64,000 nt of DNA from Favolaschia claudopus (lineage: Eukaryota; Basidiomycota; Agaricomycetes; Agaricales; Mycenaceae), in NCBI GenBank assembly GCA_037176885.1, contig JAWWNJ010000052.1, positions 124,001-188,000 of the forward strand, given 5' to 3'. Under the pieces are notes generated by a model. It saw only the letters and a program-made list of their open reading frames with translations, was not told the origin of the DNA and searched no databases. Position numbers and translations under genes: made by a program. Shown in pieces: positions 46,408 to 60,297 of the stretch (position 1 is its first letter; each line of letters begins with the position of its first letter).

Positions 46408-49351
46408 CCTAGGCAGGGCTCTTGTTATACAGCTAGTAATCCGGAGCAGGAGGGCAGTTATACGGGTGCCCAGCCGTTGTGATGGTTGTTGGTCTTCGGC
46501 GCCCGACGCGTTCTTTTATCTCTAAGAAAGCATGGTGGGCAAGGGTAAGATATTCAATGATTATCTAATACATCATTGTGGCTATGTGACCCGCGGATTG
46601 CTACCTAATCGGGAATGTTTGATGGACATGCTAAAGGGATATTCCTCCATTATCACAGAGCCCCCCGCATGTTCAGTGAACATGCCCGATAAGTCGATCC
46701 TGAACATTTGGTGAACTCTTCAAATGTTCAGCTGCTGGAAAAAAAAATTTGGCCCAAAATTTCAACTTGACGTTTCATTGCAAATGGATTTGCCAAAGAT
46801 GAGTGGCGAAAGCTTATCAGCTTGCCACGCAGCAGGTAAAGCTCTAGAGCAAAGCTCCATCAGCTTTCCCTTCTTGCACCTCCAATTCCAAGTCACTGTA
46901 GCATGGCTGAGGGTATCCGCAGATCTGAGACATGAGTCTAGATCCGCATGCAGGGGATGAGGGCAGACGTTGTCTGTGTTCACGCATCAACAGAGATATA
47001 TGCTGAATCCACAACCATTCAGTGGGTGGATTCACATCGGAAGTCGTTGTCTTCATCTCTATGATGATGATGAAACCCTCGATATCCTGAGCCAAGCTCT
47101 AAGGGGAATGTGGGTAAAGTAGGAGAGTCAGACACAGCTAACTCTCACTATACATATACCCCTACACAGCCCCCCGCTTCTTTGCCGTGCAGCTCATGAC
47201 AGAGGACTCATTGAATGTGCGGCAAAGAATCACCAAACTAACTGAAGACGTGAAGCACAACATGTGACAACCAGGAGAGGACAAAGATTAGGCGAACAAT
47301 GGCCCCCCAATCTGCTACGCCCGAATGTACAGGTGTCCCCAGAAAAAATGTCGACGTTGTTCTTGTGAAAAATTTTGGGGGTAATTTTCCGGCAGGAGCT
47401 CTACCTCGCAGTAGGGAGCTCGATCACTGACCATGTAACAACTCGATCTTGAGTTCATCCCTTGAAACAAAGTCAAAGGCAATCCATTCGCATATGAATG
47501 AAGAGCGTCTAACGCTCATGAACTTTCAAAGTCGAAAAACATTGACCTATGCCCCCCAGTCTCAGTGGCAAATTGGGTTTTTGTATAGAAAAGTGCGGAA
47601 ACATTTACAAAACGAACACCGGGGTTCAAGATCTCAGATCTCAACACCCGTATAGAGTTTTGAGAGTGGTCCAGGGGGTTGAAAATTTTTGAAGGGTATT
47701 AGGTTTGAAATTTTGAAGGGTATGTATGTTTAAAATTTTGAAGGATACGCTCAAAACTTCATGGACAATTCTGTTGTTGACCTGTTGGCACCGCGGTCTG
47801 GAGTTTCATTTACAAATCGACATTTCATAGATGATCAGAACTTGATCAGATAATCGAGGCTGTCGCTGCACATCACGTAATTTTTTTTTTCTTTTTTTGT
47901 TTCAAAAGCAGTTAAAGGCCCGCGGGTGTCGATAAGGCCCGCAACCGTATATATATCTGACAGCCATGTCCTCAGGACACTTTGGGAGGTGGTCCTTCCA
48001 AAGCCATCCATTACTAAGTAATGGCAGGAACATCCTTAGATAACGGTATATTGCCAACTACTGCTGCTTAGACCCTTCTTTGACAACGAAGCAGGTGGTT
48101 GGCACCCAAATTCTTCGCGACGCGTCCACTTCCTCCAAGTATCTGTGGATGAACCTTCAAGACTCAGAAAGCCGTTAACGTCTCCTCCACCGCCGTATAC
48201 CCCATTCCGCTCTCAATTTGACGCAACATTCATAGACCGGCGTGTGTTCCGAGAACAGGTATAATGATTTGATATTCTGAGCATACGGTCATTCTCATTC
48301 TAATGTTCAAGTTATCCTCTATCGTGAGGAGGTTCTTATATACCTATCACATCATCTTTCGTGGTGTAATTAAGAGGTCACTACCGGCGGATCGGACAAA
48401 TTTGGGCTGATTTGAAGTGTTTATTTACAGCTGTTTGCATAGTTAATGACCTCTCGCGTTTCGGATTGGAAAGCACAGGGAATGACTGGATCTGTGAGGC
48501 CGGTAGTTCCTCCGTCCAACACAGTAGGAACAGGGTCCCCCGATAAATCTCGAAAATATCCGGTAGCTCAGTAGTAGCCACAAATTTTGGGCCCTGTATT
48601 TTCGAGTCAAAATAGGCCCTACGATTGCAGGAAGAGTTACATCTATGGCATATTAACTTTCAAAGAATCTTTGAAGTGTATAACGCACGTCCGTTGTGCT
48701 TTCGAGGGGAAAAACCGTGGGGGAGGCGAGGAAGATGGGGGAAGGAAGCAAAGAGTGTGAGTCACATTGTCACACATGGAAACCAACAACATCGTCACTA
48801 GTCGTCACTGTTTTGATGCTCATCAATCAGTCAACAGGCACGTCGCGTCTCCCACGTGCGTGCGGACTTCGAGCTCGTGTCCCTCACCCTGAGTCTGGGT
48901 GCATTCCGGACCGAAATTAAGGGTGCCGAAGGAGCAGGATTGATTTCAACTCAGGTCCGAAAATTGCTTTGAGCCTTTAGGTCTCCATTCCGAAGCAATG
49001 AACGGAAACAAGCAGTACAGGGTGAACACAATACATGTATGCTCTGCCTTGAGTACATTGTTTCTATTGTGCTCTATTGCCCCCCACGGCCAGCTACGTT
49101 GAGCTACAGAAAAAATAGATCCGCGCGCTCGGCAATGGAGGTTACGGATCGTCGGGCTTGGCTACGGAGTGATCGCTTTTTCCTGATGGGATAGCTCATA
49201 ATGAATAACGTCCGTGGACACTTTAGCCCTATGCATTTTGAGCAATATGCATTTCTGCATACGGTCACACGGTGTGATATCTGTGACGGCGTCACGCAAT
49301 TGCTATATATGGACCACCGGCAGATGCCGAACCATCCAAAATTGGGAACGA
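46408..49351. other. No gene recognised (right copy)
   Basis: Mirror of 12143-15086, including the triple ATACCCTTCAAAATTT tandem (here at about 47676-47746, inverted) and the GAACATTTG dyads near 46665-46732. Confidence 0.4.
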
Positions 49352-50399
49352 TAGCAATTGCGGGAAGCGGCTGGAGCGGCTCAGGTCGCTCCATAGGCAT
49401 GTGCCGCCAAGGTCGCTTTTCGGTGAGGAGCCGCTCAATCGAGTGACGTCGTGTCATCCAGGTCGCTAGAAAAACTGCAGCTTCACGGCAAGTTTCACCG
49501 CGCAGAAACAATACTGGGGACGAGGAGAAGTCCTCTCAGCTCCTGGGCCGCTGGAAGTCAGACGCGTGGAAGCTCTATGTTGACTGCCCCCTCTCCATGC
49601 TACGTGAGTTGTCCTCCAAACTCCACTCCACCTCTGCCGTCTATCGCTCCCGTCCTGCCTCCACACCCCCTGTTGCCCCCGCTGCCCCTCCCCGTCTCTT
49701 CATCCGGATTCCAGCCCGTCCCACACCTCTCCCCCCTCCACCCCCCTCCCCCTTCCCTCCCTGCTTCCAAGCGGTCTTCCTCGAAGCGCGCGCCTCCACC
49801 TCTCCCCCCTCCACCCACCCCCCTGGTTCTCTCCACTTCTAAACACCCTTCTTCGAGACGTGCAGCCGCATCTGTCCCCCCTCCATCCGCTCCCCCTGCC
49901 CCCTCTACTGCAAAACGGTCTTCTTCGAAACGCGTGCCTCCATCTGTCCCCCCTCCATCCTTGCCAGCCTCGCTCCCCCGTCCCTTGAGGGCGCCAAAGC
50001 CTCCTCGCACCGGACCCACACGTACTGCTGCTGTCTCCCGTCAAGCACAGTTTGCGCGGCGACGTGAGACTGGCTGGCACTAGCATACTGTTTGTGGAGT
50101 GCCTCTGGCTTCTGCGCTCTTCCTCCCCCACCTTTGGCTGGTCGCTTGCGCAGAGCTTTGTTCTTGGGCTGCCGAGGCCCTCCCTTGCTGTAGAGGTATT
50201 GCGGACTCGAGAGCCGAGTCATCTGCCCAAAAGTAGACAAAAATCATATTTCTCACGCATCTCTCTCTCTCTCAGTGACTAGCGCCAATCCCTGTACAAA
50301 ACGTTAGCCCAAAACAAATCTTATACGTTGCACAAGAGCGAGCGACCTGGCTTTAGCCGAGCGACCTGGCTCCACATGCCTCTGGAGCGGCTGAGGGCA
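49352..50399. mobile_element. Larger relative of the TAGAGAGGTTG MITE (right copy)
   Basis: Mirror of 11096-12142; ends approximate. Carries the same gene fragment in plus orientation. Confidence 0.65.
49519..50083 (+). pseudogene. 3' fragment of a tyrosine-recombinase-like gene (right copy)
   Basis: Encodes QLLGRWKSDAWKLYVD then the Pro/Ser/Arg tail. A run of six C near 49741 (five in the left arm) shifts the frame in mid-tail. Confidence 0.45.
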
Positions 50400-51085
50400 A
50401 CTTGTTTTTGGTGGTAGCAGCGAGTGAGAACAGCGAAAATTGATCTCGATAACGATTAGATGAAACGTTTGATTTTCATTGTCTATCGGTTCCTTTTGAG
50501 GTAAGTCCTTTGGTTGGACATGGGCCATATATATAGTTGGGCCATAGCATCAATCAACATCAAACCAGGCGAGGCTTGGGTCGCACCGCTTGATTTGTCT
50601 TTCTACCGCGTTCAACAAGATATTTGGACTCGGAAAGCAGCGGTACAGGTGCCAGGTAAACTAATGAAATCCCTCCCTTTTTCCCCCTTTTTTCTCTTTT
50701 CTCTTTCCTTTTCTTTTTCTTTCTCTCTCCCGTCTCCACCGACATGGGACATGGGCCAAAAGTATGGGTTATGGGCGATTATCGGTTATGAGAGCTATGG
50801 GTTATGACAGCTTTGACTGTAGTTCCAAATTGGCCGAAGGCCGAGATTTCTTTGTGTATACCGTTGTAGGCGCCAGAAACACGCCATTTTGCACCTCTTG
50901 TATACAAATATCTTCCACAAAATAACCTACCACAGCATAGGTTTCGGTTCAGCCCGTCAGAGTTGGAACATCGAAATCCATGGGATGTGTCCCCCTATCA
51001 AAATTGAGATACGGGGTTTCTAAGACGAATGATTTTTCAACATTGGACACAGCGACGCCTAGGCGATCGCGTTAAAATAATCTAT
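50400..51085. other. Intergenic with solo pogo-type end (right copy)
   Basis: Mirror of 10410-11095; the solo terminal repeat ends at 50821. Pyrimidine-rich tract at 50670-50740. Confidence 0.45.
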
Positions 51086-51411
51086 TAGAGAGGTTGTGGG
51101 GAGCGACTCAGCCGCTCCGGAGGCATGTGGAGCCGGGTCGCTCGGCTAAAGCCAGGTCGCTCGCTCTTGTGCAACGCATAAGATTTGTTTTGGGCTAACG
51201 TTTTGTACAGTGACTGAGAGGACTTCTCCTCGTCCCCAGTATTGTTTCTGGGATGATGCGCGGTGAAACTTGCCGTGAAACTGTAGTTTTTCTAGCGACC
51301 TGGATGACATGACGTCACTCAATTGAGCGGCTCCTCACCGAAAAGCGACCTTGGCGGCACATGCCTATGGAGCGACCTGAGCCGCTCCAGCCGCTTCCCG
51401 CAACCTCTCTA
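51086..51411. mobile_element. MITE of the TAGAGAGGTTG family (right copy)
   Basis: Mirror of 10084-10409, same ends and TA edges. Confidence 0.8.
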
Positions 51412-51714
51412 ATGAGTGGAACATTTCCCTTACCTCAAGAGACGTTGGAGTAGGAGGTCTGGGCTAGTAGTCACATGGGGTAGTCGGCGCCCAGCTCCTC
51501 GCCTGTTGGACACATTGGACCACTCGATCTTGGTGACGAGAGTGTGATTCGAAGCCAGCATCCAGCGACCAGAATCGGAGCAAGCTCCCCCGATGAATTT
51601 CGGATTTTTTCGCAGGACGCCTACTTATTGCGACAAGATGATAGATACGGGCTAACAAATGACAATGTGAAATGTGGCGATTGCGATTGCGAGACGACAT
51701 CGCACAACGAAAAA

Positions 51715-52373
51715 TCAAGCCTGTGGTAGGGTTGTGAGTGACGAGAAAGAGAGAATACAGAGCGGAAAGACATACTGCAGCAGCAGCTTCTTCCTCGGGC
51801 TCCTCTGCGATGGTCTCGCCTACTGGGGCGGCAGCGCTTACGGGTGCAGCGGCGCCATTCTATGGAGTCATGGCGTCAGCTATATTGAACTCCGAGGACA
51901 CACTGACTTTAGAGGCAGGTTTCTTAGAGCCAGCGCGAGAAGCAGGTTTAGCAGAAGCCTTGCTCGAGGGCTTGACAGAGACTGCTTTGCTCGCGGGTTT
52001 GGCAGCTTTGCTTGCTGGCTTAGAGGCGGCTTTGCTCGCAAGTTTAGCCTGGGTAGCGCAGAGTACACGGAGGGGAGCCAGTCAGCGATGTTATTCTATT
52101 TTGGGAGATTGAGACAGAGGGAACAGCCCCTACCTTCTTCGCAGCGGGTTCGCCGTCCTCTGCTGCGGCATCGGCGTCGCCGTTGGCTTTAGTGGGAGGC
52201 TCTTTACGCTTGCGGCCGCGCTTGGGCTCGTCACCCTCCGTGGGTTCCTTCTTCGCGCGAGGCTTAACTGGAGCCTTCTTGGGAGCGGGCTCAGTCTTGG
52301 GGAGGTCCTTAATGCGGCTGCTACGACGGGGCTCGGCGTCGTCACCATCGACGGTGGCGGCTTTTCTGGGCAT
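51715..52373 (-). CDS. Small Lys/Ala-rich nuclear protein (right copy, intact)
   Basis: Mirror of 9121-9780 and the better copy: exon 2 begins AKLASKAASKPASK in the same phase as exon 1, and all four exons are multiples of three, giving 156 aa. Features: PRRSSRIKDLP near the N-terminus, PKKAP and RGRKRK basic patches, SKA/SKP repeats, acidic Ala/Glu end. Probably chromatin-associated. It is the only plausible non-transposon gene in the arms, so palindrome formation may have doubled its dosage. Confidence 0.75.
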
Positions 52374-52827
52374 TGTTGTGGATGGAGAAGGCGGGGCAGT
52401 GGAGGGACGCGTATTGCGTATTGCTCACGCTCAAACTAAACGCTAAGTATGCAAAGGCGAGACAAAATTTTACTCACCCCCAACACTCGTGCCACCACGT
52501 GACCAATACGTGTCAACGCGCAGGCGCCCACTTTGCGTCAGTCTTGAGCAAGAGCTTGTCTTGTAACTTGTTGCTTTTTTATGTGGCAAAAGCGGATCTG
52601 GCGCAGTTGTAAGTGCTTTGAAAACGGAATTTCAATACTGACAGTCTTTCAGGTCCAAGGAGCAGTGGACTGAGCTCTCGGTACAGGCGATGGAACGCAA
52701 ACTTGGCGTCGTTCAATATGGTGCGCTCGGCCTATGTAAACTAGGCTCGTTTCAGCCTCTCTTGTACGGGGGACGTGAAATCTGAAGATAGTCGTTCAGA
52801 TCACTCAATACAAGAGAGGCTGGCATT

Positions 52828-53118
52828 GAGCCGTAGACTCAGAGGCGAGTAGGAGTCGCCTCGGAGTTTGAATTTCTGTGGCCTTGACAACGCCAAGTCA
52901 TCAGTCCCATCAATTATAGCGCGACGAAGGGCGAAAAGAAAAGCTCAGAGCACCCATATTCTGCCTCTCAAAATCCACAAGAAAATTTGGAGAGCCTCAT
53001 TTATCTCGAAATTTGCGCCCCCAAAAGTAACGGCTTGAATCGGAACTGACTGAAACGCAGGGTGAAGGGCATCAAAACTTTCAAACTCCGAGGCGACTCG
53101 TACTCGCCTCTACGGCTC
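52828..53118. mobile_element. Putative MITE with ~39-bp TIRs (right copy)
   Basis: Mirror of 8376-8667, one base shorter. Confidence 0.65.
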
Positions 53119-53171
53119 AGATCTAGACTATATGTAAACACACTTGCCAACTTTCCGCCGCCAGCTGTCAA

Positions 53172-53755
53172 CCCAAAATGGCGATGTTGATCGCGGCATC
53201 AAATTCGGCCATCGGGTCGGCCACTCACGGCATGACACCTTGGTTCCACAAATTTGTGTAAGGTAGTTCAAGTAAATATTTTGTAGTAGGCGCCAGGCCT
53301 GGACAGAAAATAATTTACGTGATCACCTGACCCATTGCTCTTTGCGCTTAAGTACGCCCTCGTCGCGCTTCCGATTAGTTCTCCTCCGCGACTTTACACC
53401 ACTTATTGCTTTGGGCCGTTTTTTCGACAAAATATACCTCAGAGCCCTGAGCAATAACCCAAAGCCCTTACCCGGGCACTAACCAACGCGATTTTGGCCT
53501 ACGGCAGTCATGATGAGCCCAACCAGTGTTGATTTTCGCCTTCGGCAGCCACAAAAAAATTGAAAAAGCTGGGAATTGAACCCGCAATGTTTTTATTCTT
53601 TCTATCAAAAAATACCATGATGAACCTCCCAAACTCCTCCACTAACGGCGATTTACTGACCTGTCTTATCCATGGTAACAATGAGAAACCATCCTGGATT
53701 GTAAGACAGACTTGATCGGCGTAATTCTTGCCGCGATCAACATCGCCTTTTTGGG
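53172..53755. repeat. Inverted-repeat pair; empty MITE site (right copy)
   Basis: Mirror of 7549-8322 but 190 bp shorter. It has the uninterrupted target (ATT on this strand, 53595-53597) where the left arm carries the 187-bp MITE and a second target copy. Confidence 0.6.
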
Positions 53756-54949
53756 ACAGCCCCTGGCGGGGTTAACCGACCGATCAGCTGGGTCCACTCA
53801 ACATGTTGAGTCTCACAGCCACATTCCCACACCGCAGTGTGACGGTGTCACAAGTGTAACACTCAACATGTTCTCGTCTTGCGCTCGAGATTCCTTCACC
53901 ATTCTGGCCGATAAACTTCGATTTCTTGTGCATATCAGCGGCTACTGTACCTCTCTTGCCTATCCGACACTTTCTCCTCACTCTGTGGCCGAAAAAACCC
54001 ACCAATTCATTATATCAGCTTTTTTGCTTGCCCGGCGTCGTTTGTCCCCAAACTGGGCAGCTGTCGCTCGGTAAAAGCGTCGAAAACCTTTGTAATATAC
54101 TATGAAATTACTCTGGATACTTTCTGGGACCAAGGAAACATTATTCAACCCCGAAAACCTTGTAATTCCGTGAAAATCCGGCTAAATTCAATCTGGGCAA
54201 TGACTGCCCTCGGTACCAGTAGGACGGACATGTCGAACATTCAAGAAATGGAATAATGGAGAAGTCAATGAAGGTCTTCGATTGGGACATGCAGCTATTA
54301 ACAAGTGACCGTATCATTTGTCTATGCCTCTCGGAGTTTCAACTTATTTGTGCTTACTGATGGTGATTTGGCATAGAGGGCGCAGTGCTACGTGGATGTG
54401 GGATAAAAGGTGCGCTTTTCATGCATGTTTCTCTTATGTATCTTAGCTTCTGGTGTCTCGCAGGGCCACTTTGTTTTGACTCAAAAAATGCACTCCCACT
54501 TGTTGATCCACGGGTGACCTCAGCCGCCGCGGTACCAGAATCTTTCTTATTATTTTCTGGTATCGTTACATCCCAAATTATTATTCAGCTCTCGACTGAA
54601 CCTGAACGGCGCACACAAAATCACCGGGAATACGTTTTGGAATATCTCGGGGTTTAGGGCGTTGACAATTTGGTGGGGCAGTTGGGCAAAGAATTTTACA
54701 GCTCAGAAGCATTAGTTTACCCGTATAGTATGGTCCCTATAGAAGTTTCAATAGTTCTCTTTTTTCTTTTCTTTTTCGGCGTTTTTGCGCGATTTTCCCC
54801 TTTCGGACACCCAGTAGTATGGTCGGAAAACCTGGCGGAATTCGTCGAGTGCCTAAACACCTCTAAAAGGTCCCATCAATGATGCCATCACTGATCTCCC
54901 AAATCGACCCAAGTAATACGTCAACGGCATGTGGAACTTATCCTGGACT
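53756..54949. other. No gene recognised (right copy)
   Basis: Mirror of 6355-7548, with the ACATGTTGAGT dyad at about 53799-53873. Confidence 0.35.
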
Positions 54950-55067
54950 TACAGCTATTTTGGAAACGATAGACAGTCTCGATTTTCGAGCTGAGTTCGG
55001 CAGTTCCCGGCATACCCGTCATATAATTATTTTTAGCTACAGCTCAGCTCCATCATGACGACGAGCG

Positions 55068-56280
55068 TTGCCCGCCAATACTCTCCTCACTCTCACCATG
55101 ATACGACGAGGAAACCGCCGCCACATACCTAAGGAGCAGAAACAGCTCATCACCACAATGTCGGCCCATATGTCTGTCCCAGACATTGCTGCAGCTACCA
55201 ACATCAGCGAGCGAACCATTTACCGCATCATCCGAACGTGGCGGACCACTGGGGACCACGTCCAAATTCCTCTGCAGCTCGGACGACCCCGCATTCTCAC
55301 ATCTTTTGATGTCGCGGTCTGTGATCTTCTCAATACTCTTCGTATTTGACCCTTTGAGAAGTATCTTGAGGGTCTTGTTGCGAGAACCCCCGACATCTAT
55401 CTTTTCGAGCTACAGGAATGTTTGTACGAAGCCACGGGACTCGACGTCGCCAAAACCACCATACGTGACGCCCTTTTGCGAATGGGTTATGTTCGGGTTC
55501 ATGTAAGTAAAATTGCTGGGAGTTTCGTGCCGCTGACATGAGTATATCCCTAGATATCTCGAACTGCACTCGAAGCCGAGGAAAACAAACGGCTTGGTTT
55601 CCAATGTGAAGTTGGACAACACCCACCTCGAAGACTGGTCTTCCTAGACGAAGCAGCTTGCAATCGACACACAACGCGGCGGCAGATGGCATGGGCCCCT
55701 ATTGGAATGCGAGCGCGGCGGCATGATTTTTTTGTCCGAGGCATCCGGTATGTGTTTATGCTCTTGCCAGTACTTCGTACCTGCTGATATGTATAGTTAT
55801 TCTGTGCTTCCGGCAATTTGCCTCGATGGCATACTTCACTTTGATGTGTTGACTCGATCCTGGACCGCCGTAGAGTTCCGCAACTATCTCGATGTTCTCC
55901 TTGACCGCATGAATCCCTTTCCACAGGACAACTCTGTTCTCGTCATGGACAACGCAAGTGTTCATCATTTTGATGGGATTCGTGAGATGGTCGAGGGACG
56001 GTGCGTAGGATATATCCTCTTGATTGCCAACCAACTGAATTTGATCTACAGCGGGCGTCGACTCATTTATTTGTCACCATACTCTCCCGACTTCAATCCA
56101 TGCGAAGAAGGGTTTTCATGCATGAAATATTGGATCCGCCGCAACCGGGACGATGTTCTCAGCTCAATGGAAGGGCGTGATGGTTGCGACCCCATCGCAA
56201 CTCTGTGGGAAGCTGCTCATGAGACGATGACCCCAGAGAACATCGAAGGGTGGTTCAGGGATTGCGGATATGTTGTATAG
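55068..56280 (+). CDS. Tc1/mariner DD34E transposase (right copy)
   Basis: Exons 55068-55316, 55359-55502, 55554-55747, 55797-56000 and 56052-56280; all introns are GT-AG, 42-51 bp, and phases agree, giving 339 aa. The HTH region is in exon 1, the first catalytic Asp (LDEAAC) in exon 3, the second (VMDNASVHH) in exon 4, and the Glu (CEEGFS) in exon 5. A later start, MIRRGNRR at 55098, is possible. Without the first intron a TGA at 55347 would end the protein. It starts 66 bp inside the TIR. Confidence 0.85.
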
Positions 56281-56432
56281 GTTGTTGTACCGGTAGTTGT
56301 GTCAATACACGAGTAGGACGGCAAGAAATTATATGAACAAGTAGTACGACTATACAAATATACAGAAAACTAGTAGAGATACAGTATCTACAGGTTATAG
56401 AGGCGGCGATAACATACACAGCGTGAAATAAA

Positions 56433-57911
56433 TTAGTTCTCCTTGTCGCTTTCGTTCTCGACAACCCTAGCCCGCTTCTTCCCCTTGCGTTTCTTCGCGG
56501 TGGCGACCATCTTACTTGCCTTGCGCACGAAGTTACCCACGGCACCGGCTGCCATCCCAACGTCGGTTTTGTAGAACTTGGTATCGAAGTCGGCAATGCT
56601 GTTGGCATAGACAATGCCTTGTTCCCCCAGGCTCTCAGCATATTGGAAGTATTTGAGAGCGGGGTACTTTTCATCGAGAGCGCGCAGCACGTCGGAGACA
56701 AGGAGGACGTCCTCGTCTTCATCAGATTCATCTGATGACTCGTCCTCACGTCGACGTTTGACGCTATTGGCATCGCGAAGGACAGTATCGGCGGACTCGG
56801 AGTTGCCAAGATGGACGTGGATGGGGGGCATGGTAGTTTGTCCGCGGTTACGACTACGCTCCTCGCGAGCACGGCCACGCTCTGCAAGCTCGTCAAGCTT
56901 GAGGATTTTGGGAGGATGTTCTAGATCCGCGGTGCCATCATGCTGAAGACGAAAGTCAGCAATGCAAAAGAGAAGCAGAAATTGCATGTCACGCACCATG
57001 TAGCGAGCCCACAGATTAATAACATCTATTCCAATCTCGACGTGCTTGCCTGGGTACTTAGATTTCGGGCCCATCACGTAGCACCACCGATTTTTGCCAG
57101 GATGTTCCGCGCACTTGAGATGGTTTTGAATCTGCTGTAGCTCGGTGGCGGTAACAGCGGTCTCGGGGGTTTTTCGGCCTGTTTTGTCGTCTTTCCATCA
57201 GGCTGCACCTCCTGAAAAGAGTCAAAAGACAGTGTGCTCAACACCGAAGAACCCATAGATAACGGATGACTTACCAGGTTAACCCCTTCCATTATCACCT
57301 CTTTCTGACGACGTGTGCTCCTCTGGAGCTTGAGAAGCTGCTGGAAGGCGTCGCGAACATCGTCCTCGGATGACAGACGGTGATATGGATCCTTGCGACG
57401 CTCCTGAGACTCTTTCCATCCCAACGTCGCAGATGTGGGGTCGACATTCATCTGAGCTGTGATGCGGGATAGAAAGTCGCCGGCAGGAATGTCAGAGGGG
57501 AGGACGAGGGTTGTGGTAACCGTGGCGCGCTTCTTTCCGTTTCCTGGCTCGCCATAGATAGGGACTTTGACTGTGATGAAGGTACCGCGGTCTGGAAGTT
57601 TATTAGTAGCCTGAAGAATGCGCAAATGGCTGTAACACACCTGCAGTTTGACTGGGAGCTGTAGTGGATGGCAACTGAGATTGGCGAGCTTCGACAATGT
57701 GAGGAGGGAACGGAGGAAGCTGGTATTGATGATAAGACGGATCTTCATCGCTAGGATCATCGTCGTCGCCCCCAGGCTGCTCGTAGTCGCGGGTGTGGTC
57801 AAACATGCCATTGTCGAGAGAGGCCTGTAATTGGGCCACTGCGAGCTGTCGTCCAGTGAGAGCGGGGGGAGGGCCGACGCCAAGAAGATATGGTGCAATA
57901 GTGTTTTGCAT
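56433..57911 (-). pseudogene. Second gene of the Tc1 element (right copy, frameshifted)
   Basis: Mirror of 3392-4871. A C run in exon 3 is five long (near 57168) instead of six, shifting the frame shortly after EKPP. Otherwise the exon structure and C-terminal part are preserved. The lesion is in a homopolymer, so a sequencing error is as likely as a mutation. Confidence 0.7.
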
Positions 57912-58257
57912 GGTGTCAAAACCGGTCGAAAAGTAGAATAGTTGGGCGCCTTGGACTCGTTGAGCGAGGATATATAGCGCAGCATATGCTCCACACGATC
58001 GTCAGCCTGCTCGTCATGACTGTAAGTCTCCAGTGACGGTGTAACTGTACTAGGTGGTCGTTGTTGAGGAGGTATTAGCAGAAAAGGTTATTCTAAATTT
58101 GGCACGACATAGTTACGACCTCTCGGCCCGAACTCAGCTAAAAAATCGAGACTGTCTATCGTTTCCAAAATAGCTGTAAGTAGTAGACTGAAGGTCTACT
58201 CAATTTTCGACTCATTCCCTTCGACTCAGCGGATTTGGTGTTATTGCTTATGCTTTC

Positions 58258-58497
58258 ACTGTTTTTCTATTCTTGGAATGGTGTTGTTTCTATTCTGGGA
58301 ATGGTGTCATTTCTATTCTTGAAATGGTGCCGTTTTTATTCTTGGAATGGTGTCGTTCTCAGAAATGGTCTCATTCTCGAAACGGTGTCATTCTATTCTT
58401 AGTTTTACAGCTTTTCAATTCACAGCTATTTTACAGCTATTCCTATTTTTACTTTCGACTCATTCTACAGCTATTATTTTTAGTTTCTACAGCTGTT
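58258..58497. repeat. Minisatellite (right copy)
   Basis: Mirror of 2806-3045. Confidence 0.75.
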
Positions 58498-59207
58498 ATT
58501 TTTAGTTTAGCCAGCTAGGTATTTAAGGAGTTCTGTCTCCCCATGTACTCTAGTGTTTTTATTTTATCATCCTTACGGGAATCTCCCCTTGTGCTGCCCG
58601 AGCCTTCATCGTACCGAAGGTATGCCCAGCTCTTAGTTGAGTTCGTGGGTGCTGGTCAAGGGAAAGCTGAGTTTTATGTTACTGATTTCAGGATAAGGCC
58701 TCGAAGAATCCCCGACTTTTACAAATTTGGGATGGAGAGTATTCAGAATTTTTTGCCGGTGCGGCGAATTAGACACCTGCAATGCCGCAGACACAAACGC
58801 CTTCGTATTTTGTCTCCGAGTGCGATGACTTGCCAGAGGTTCCTACGAGGTGCATGGAATCCAACGTGAAATAAATACAACCGAAAATTTAAGAACTCGA
58901 TCTCGGATTGAAACAGAGTCATTAGTAAAACCCCAAGTCAATAATAGTAAAGCCATGAAGCAATATATCGTAGGGCATGCAACACCTTGGATAAAGTTGG
59001 CAGAGCCGCCATGTAGAGTATGGACCACATAATTGAGCATGAGTGAAGTCGGCTCGAGTAAAGTGGCGACCCAAAGGTGAAGAAGATCGAAACCCAACCG
59101 AAGTTGGGAGGGAATTTAAAGTACATATGCACAAAACCAATGGCGTGAGCGTTGAACACATACAGTGATGAAGCTCGATAATTGAAAGTAAAGGTGGGCA
59201 TGCATAC
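58498..59207. other. No gene recognised (right copy)
   Basis: Mirror of 2096-2805; the 108-codon frame is at 58543-58869, plus strand. Confidence 0.3.
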
Positions 59208-59399
59208 TACAGTCGTCACTGTCTTAACACATACTGGTCGGTGCGGCCAGAAAAGTATTGGTTATGGGTGTTTTATGGGTTACTACAGGTAAATGTGACG
59301 TAATTTGGGCACTTTTACACTGTAAACTGAGGAAGTTTGGCCGCCAAAATTATGGGTTATGGGGAGGTACAGGTATGGGTTATGTCAGTGACGACTGTA
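59208..59399. mobile_element. Tc1/pogo-type MITE (right copy)
   Basis: Mirror of 1904-2095. Confidence 0.8.
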
Positions 59400-60297
59400 A
59401 CACAATTATCCAACAAATTAGTGGATAATGTGAATACCATGTAGGAGTGCAATTCGACAGAGAAATTCGATAAATGTAGCGATAAACTGAGGTCAGAAAC
59501 CTCGATGAATGAGGAGACTATCGAGCATGGGTGATTGAGAGAATTATTCCTCTCCGTTCCGTCTTCATAGATCGGCAAAGAATATGGTTGCCAAGAATAC
59601 TAGGACTCAAATGGCTGCCTGCAGGTCATAATAAAAATTTAACAGACTGTTGTAAGCGCAAGTAGAGGCGCTAACAGTCTTGTTATGTAGGAGAAAGAAT
59701 GCATAGAACAAAAGACGAGAGTCCGAGCAGTATGCCCCAATGTGAAGCCTGAATCAATATTCATAAATTTAGATCGGAAAGTAGGGTAGGTCGAAGATGA
59801 ATCGACCCAGGAAGCCACCCATCAGGTATTTAGAAAACTGCTGAACATTGAATGGCGGGATCACCAGGCATTGGAGGAATTGAGCCGTAGTAATACTAGT
59901 ATTGCGAGCGAAATTGATGTCAATGACTCAATGGTCCTAAGCAACCTCGTCACAAATCAACGTCGAAGCGACGTGGATTGTCGTACGTTGGTGTCGACAG
60001 GTTTTAATGGGAGACTGACTGCGAAGCGTACTTATGTAGATCAGGCCAAAGTCGGATAAATGAAGACGCAATCTCGGAATCGGGGGCAAAAGTAGGCACG
60101 AACATAGAGTTCGGTGAACCGAGATGGAGGGGTATTCAGAGAGCAGAAATTGTGAAGGAACTTGAAGGAATTCGAAGAGGAGGCAGTCGATTTAAGTATA
60201 GTAATACTCACACCCCGACTGAGGTGAATCCTTTACTACTTCTTACTATACACGATTTACTGACTTCTTTAGATCTTACTACTTTGTTCTTACTTTA
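59400..60297. other. No gene recognised (right copy)
   Basis: Mirror of 1006-1903, with the AGACTGTT hairpin at about 59641-59683. Confidence 0.4.

Larger units (their letters stand above)
54950..58178. mobile_element. Two-gene Tc1/mariner element (right copy)
   Basis: Mirror of 3125-6354, one base shorter owing to a C-run difference inside the second gene. TIRs at 54950-55000 and 58128-58178 with TA edges. The transposase is intact and the second gene frameshifted. Confidence 0.88.

Noticed and set aside
55347..55349. In-frame TGA as a premature stop or recoding site in the Tc1 transposase
   Set aside because: It lies within a 42-bp GT-AG interval of phase 0; removing it joins two conserved parts of the protein.
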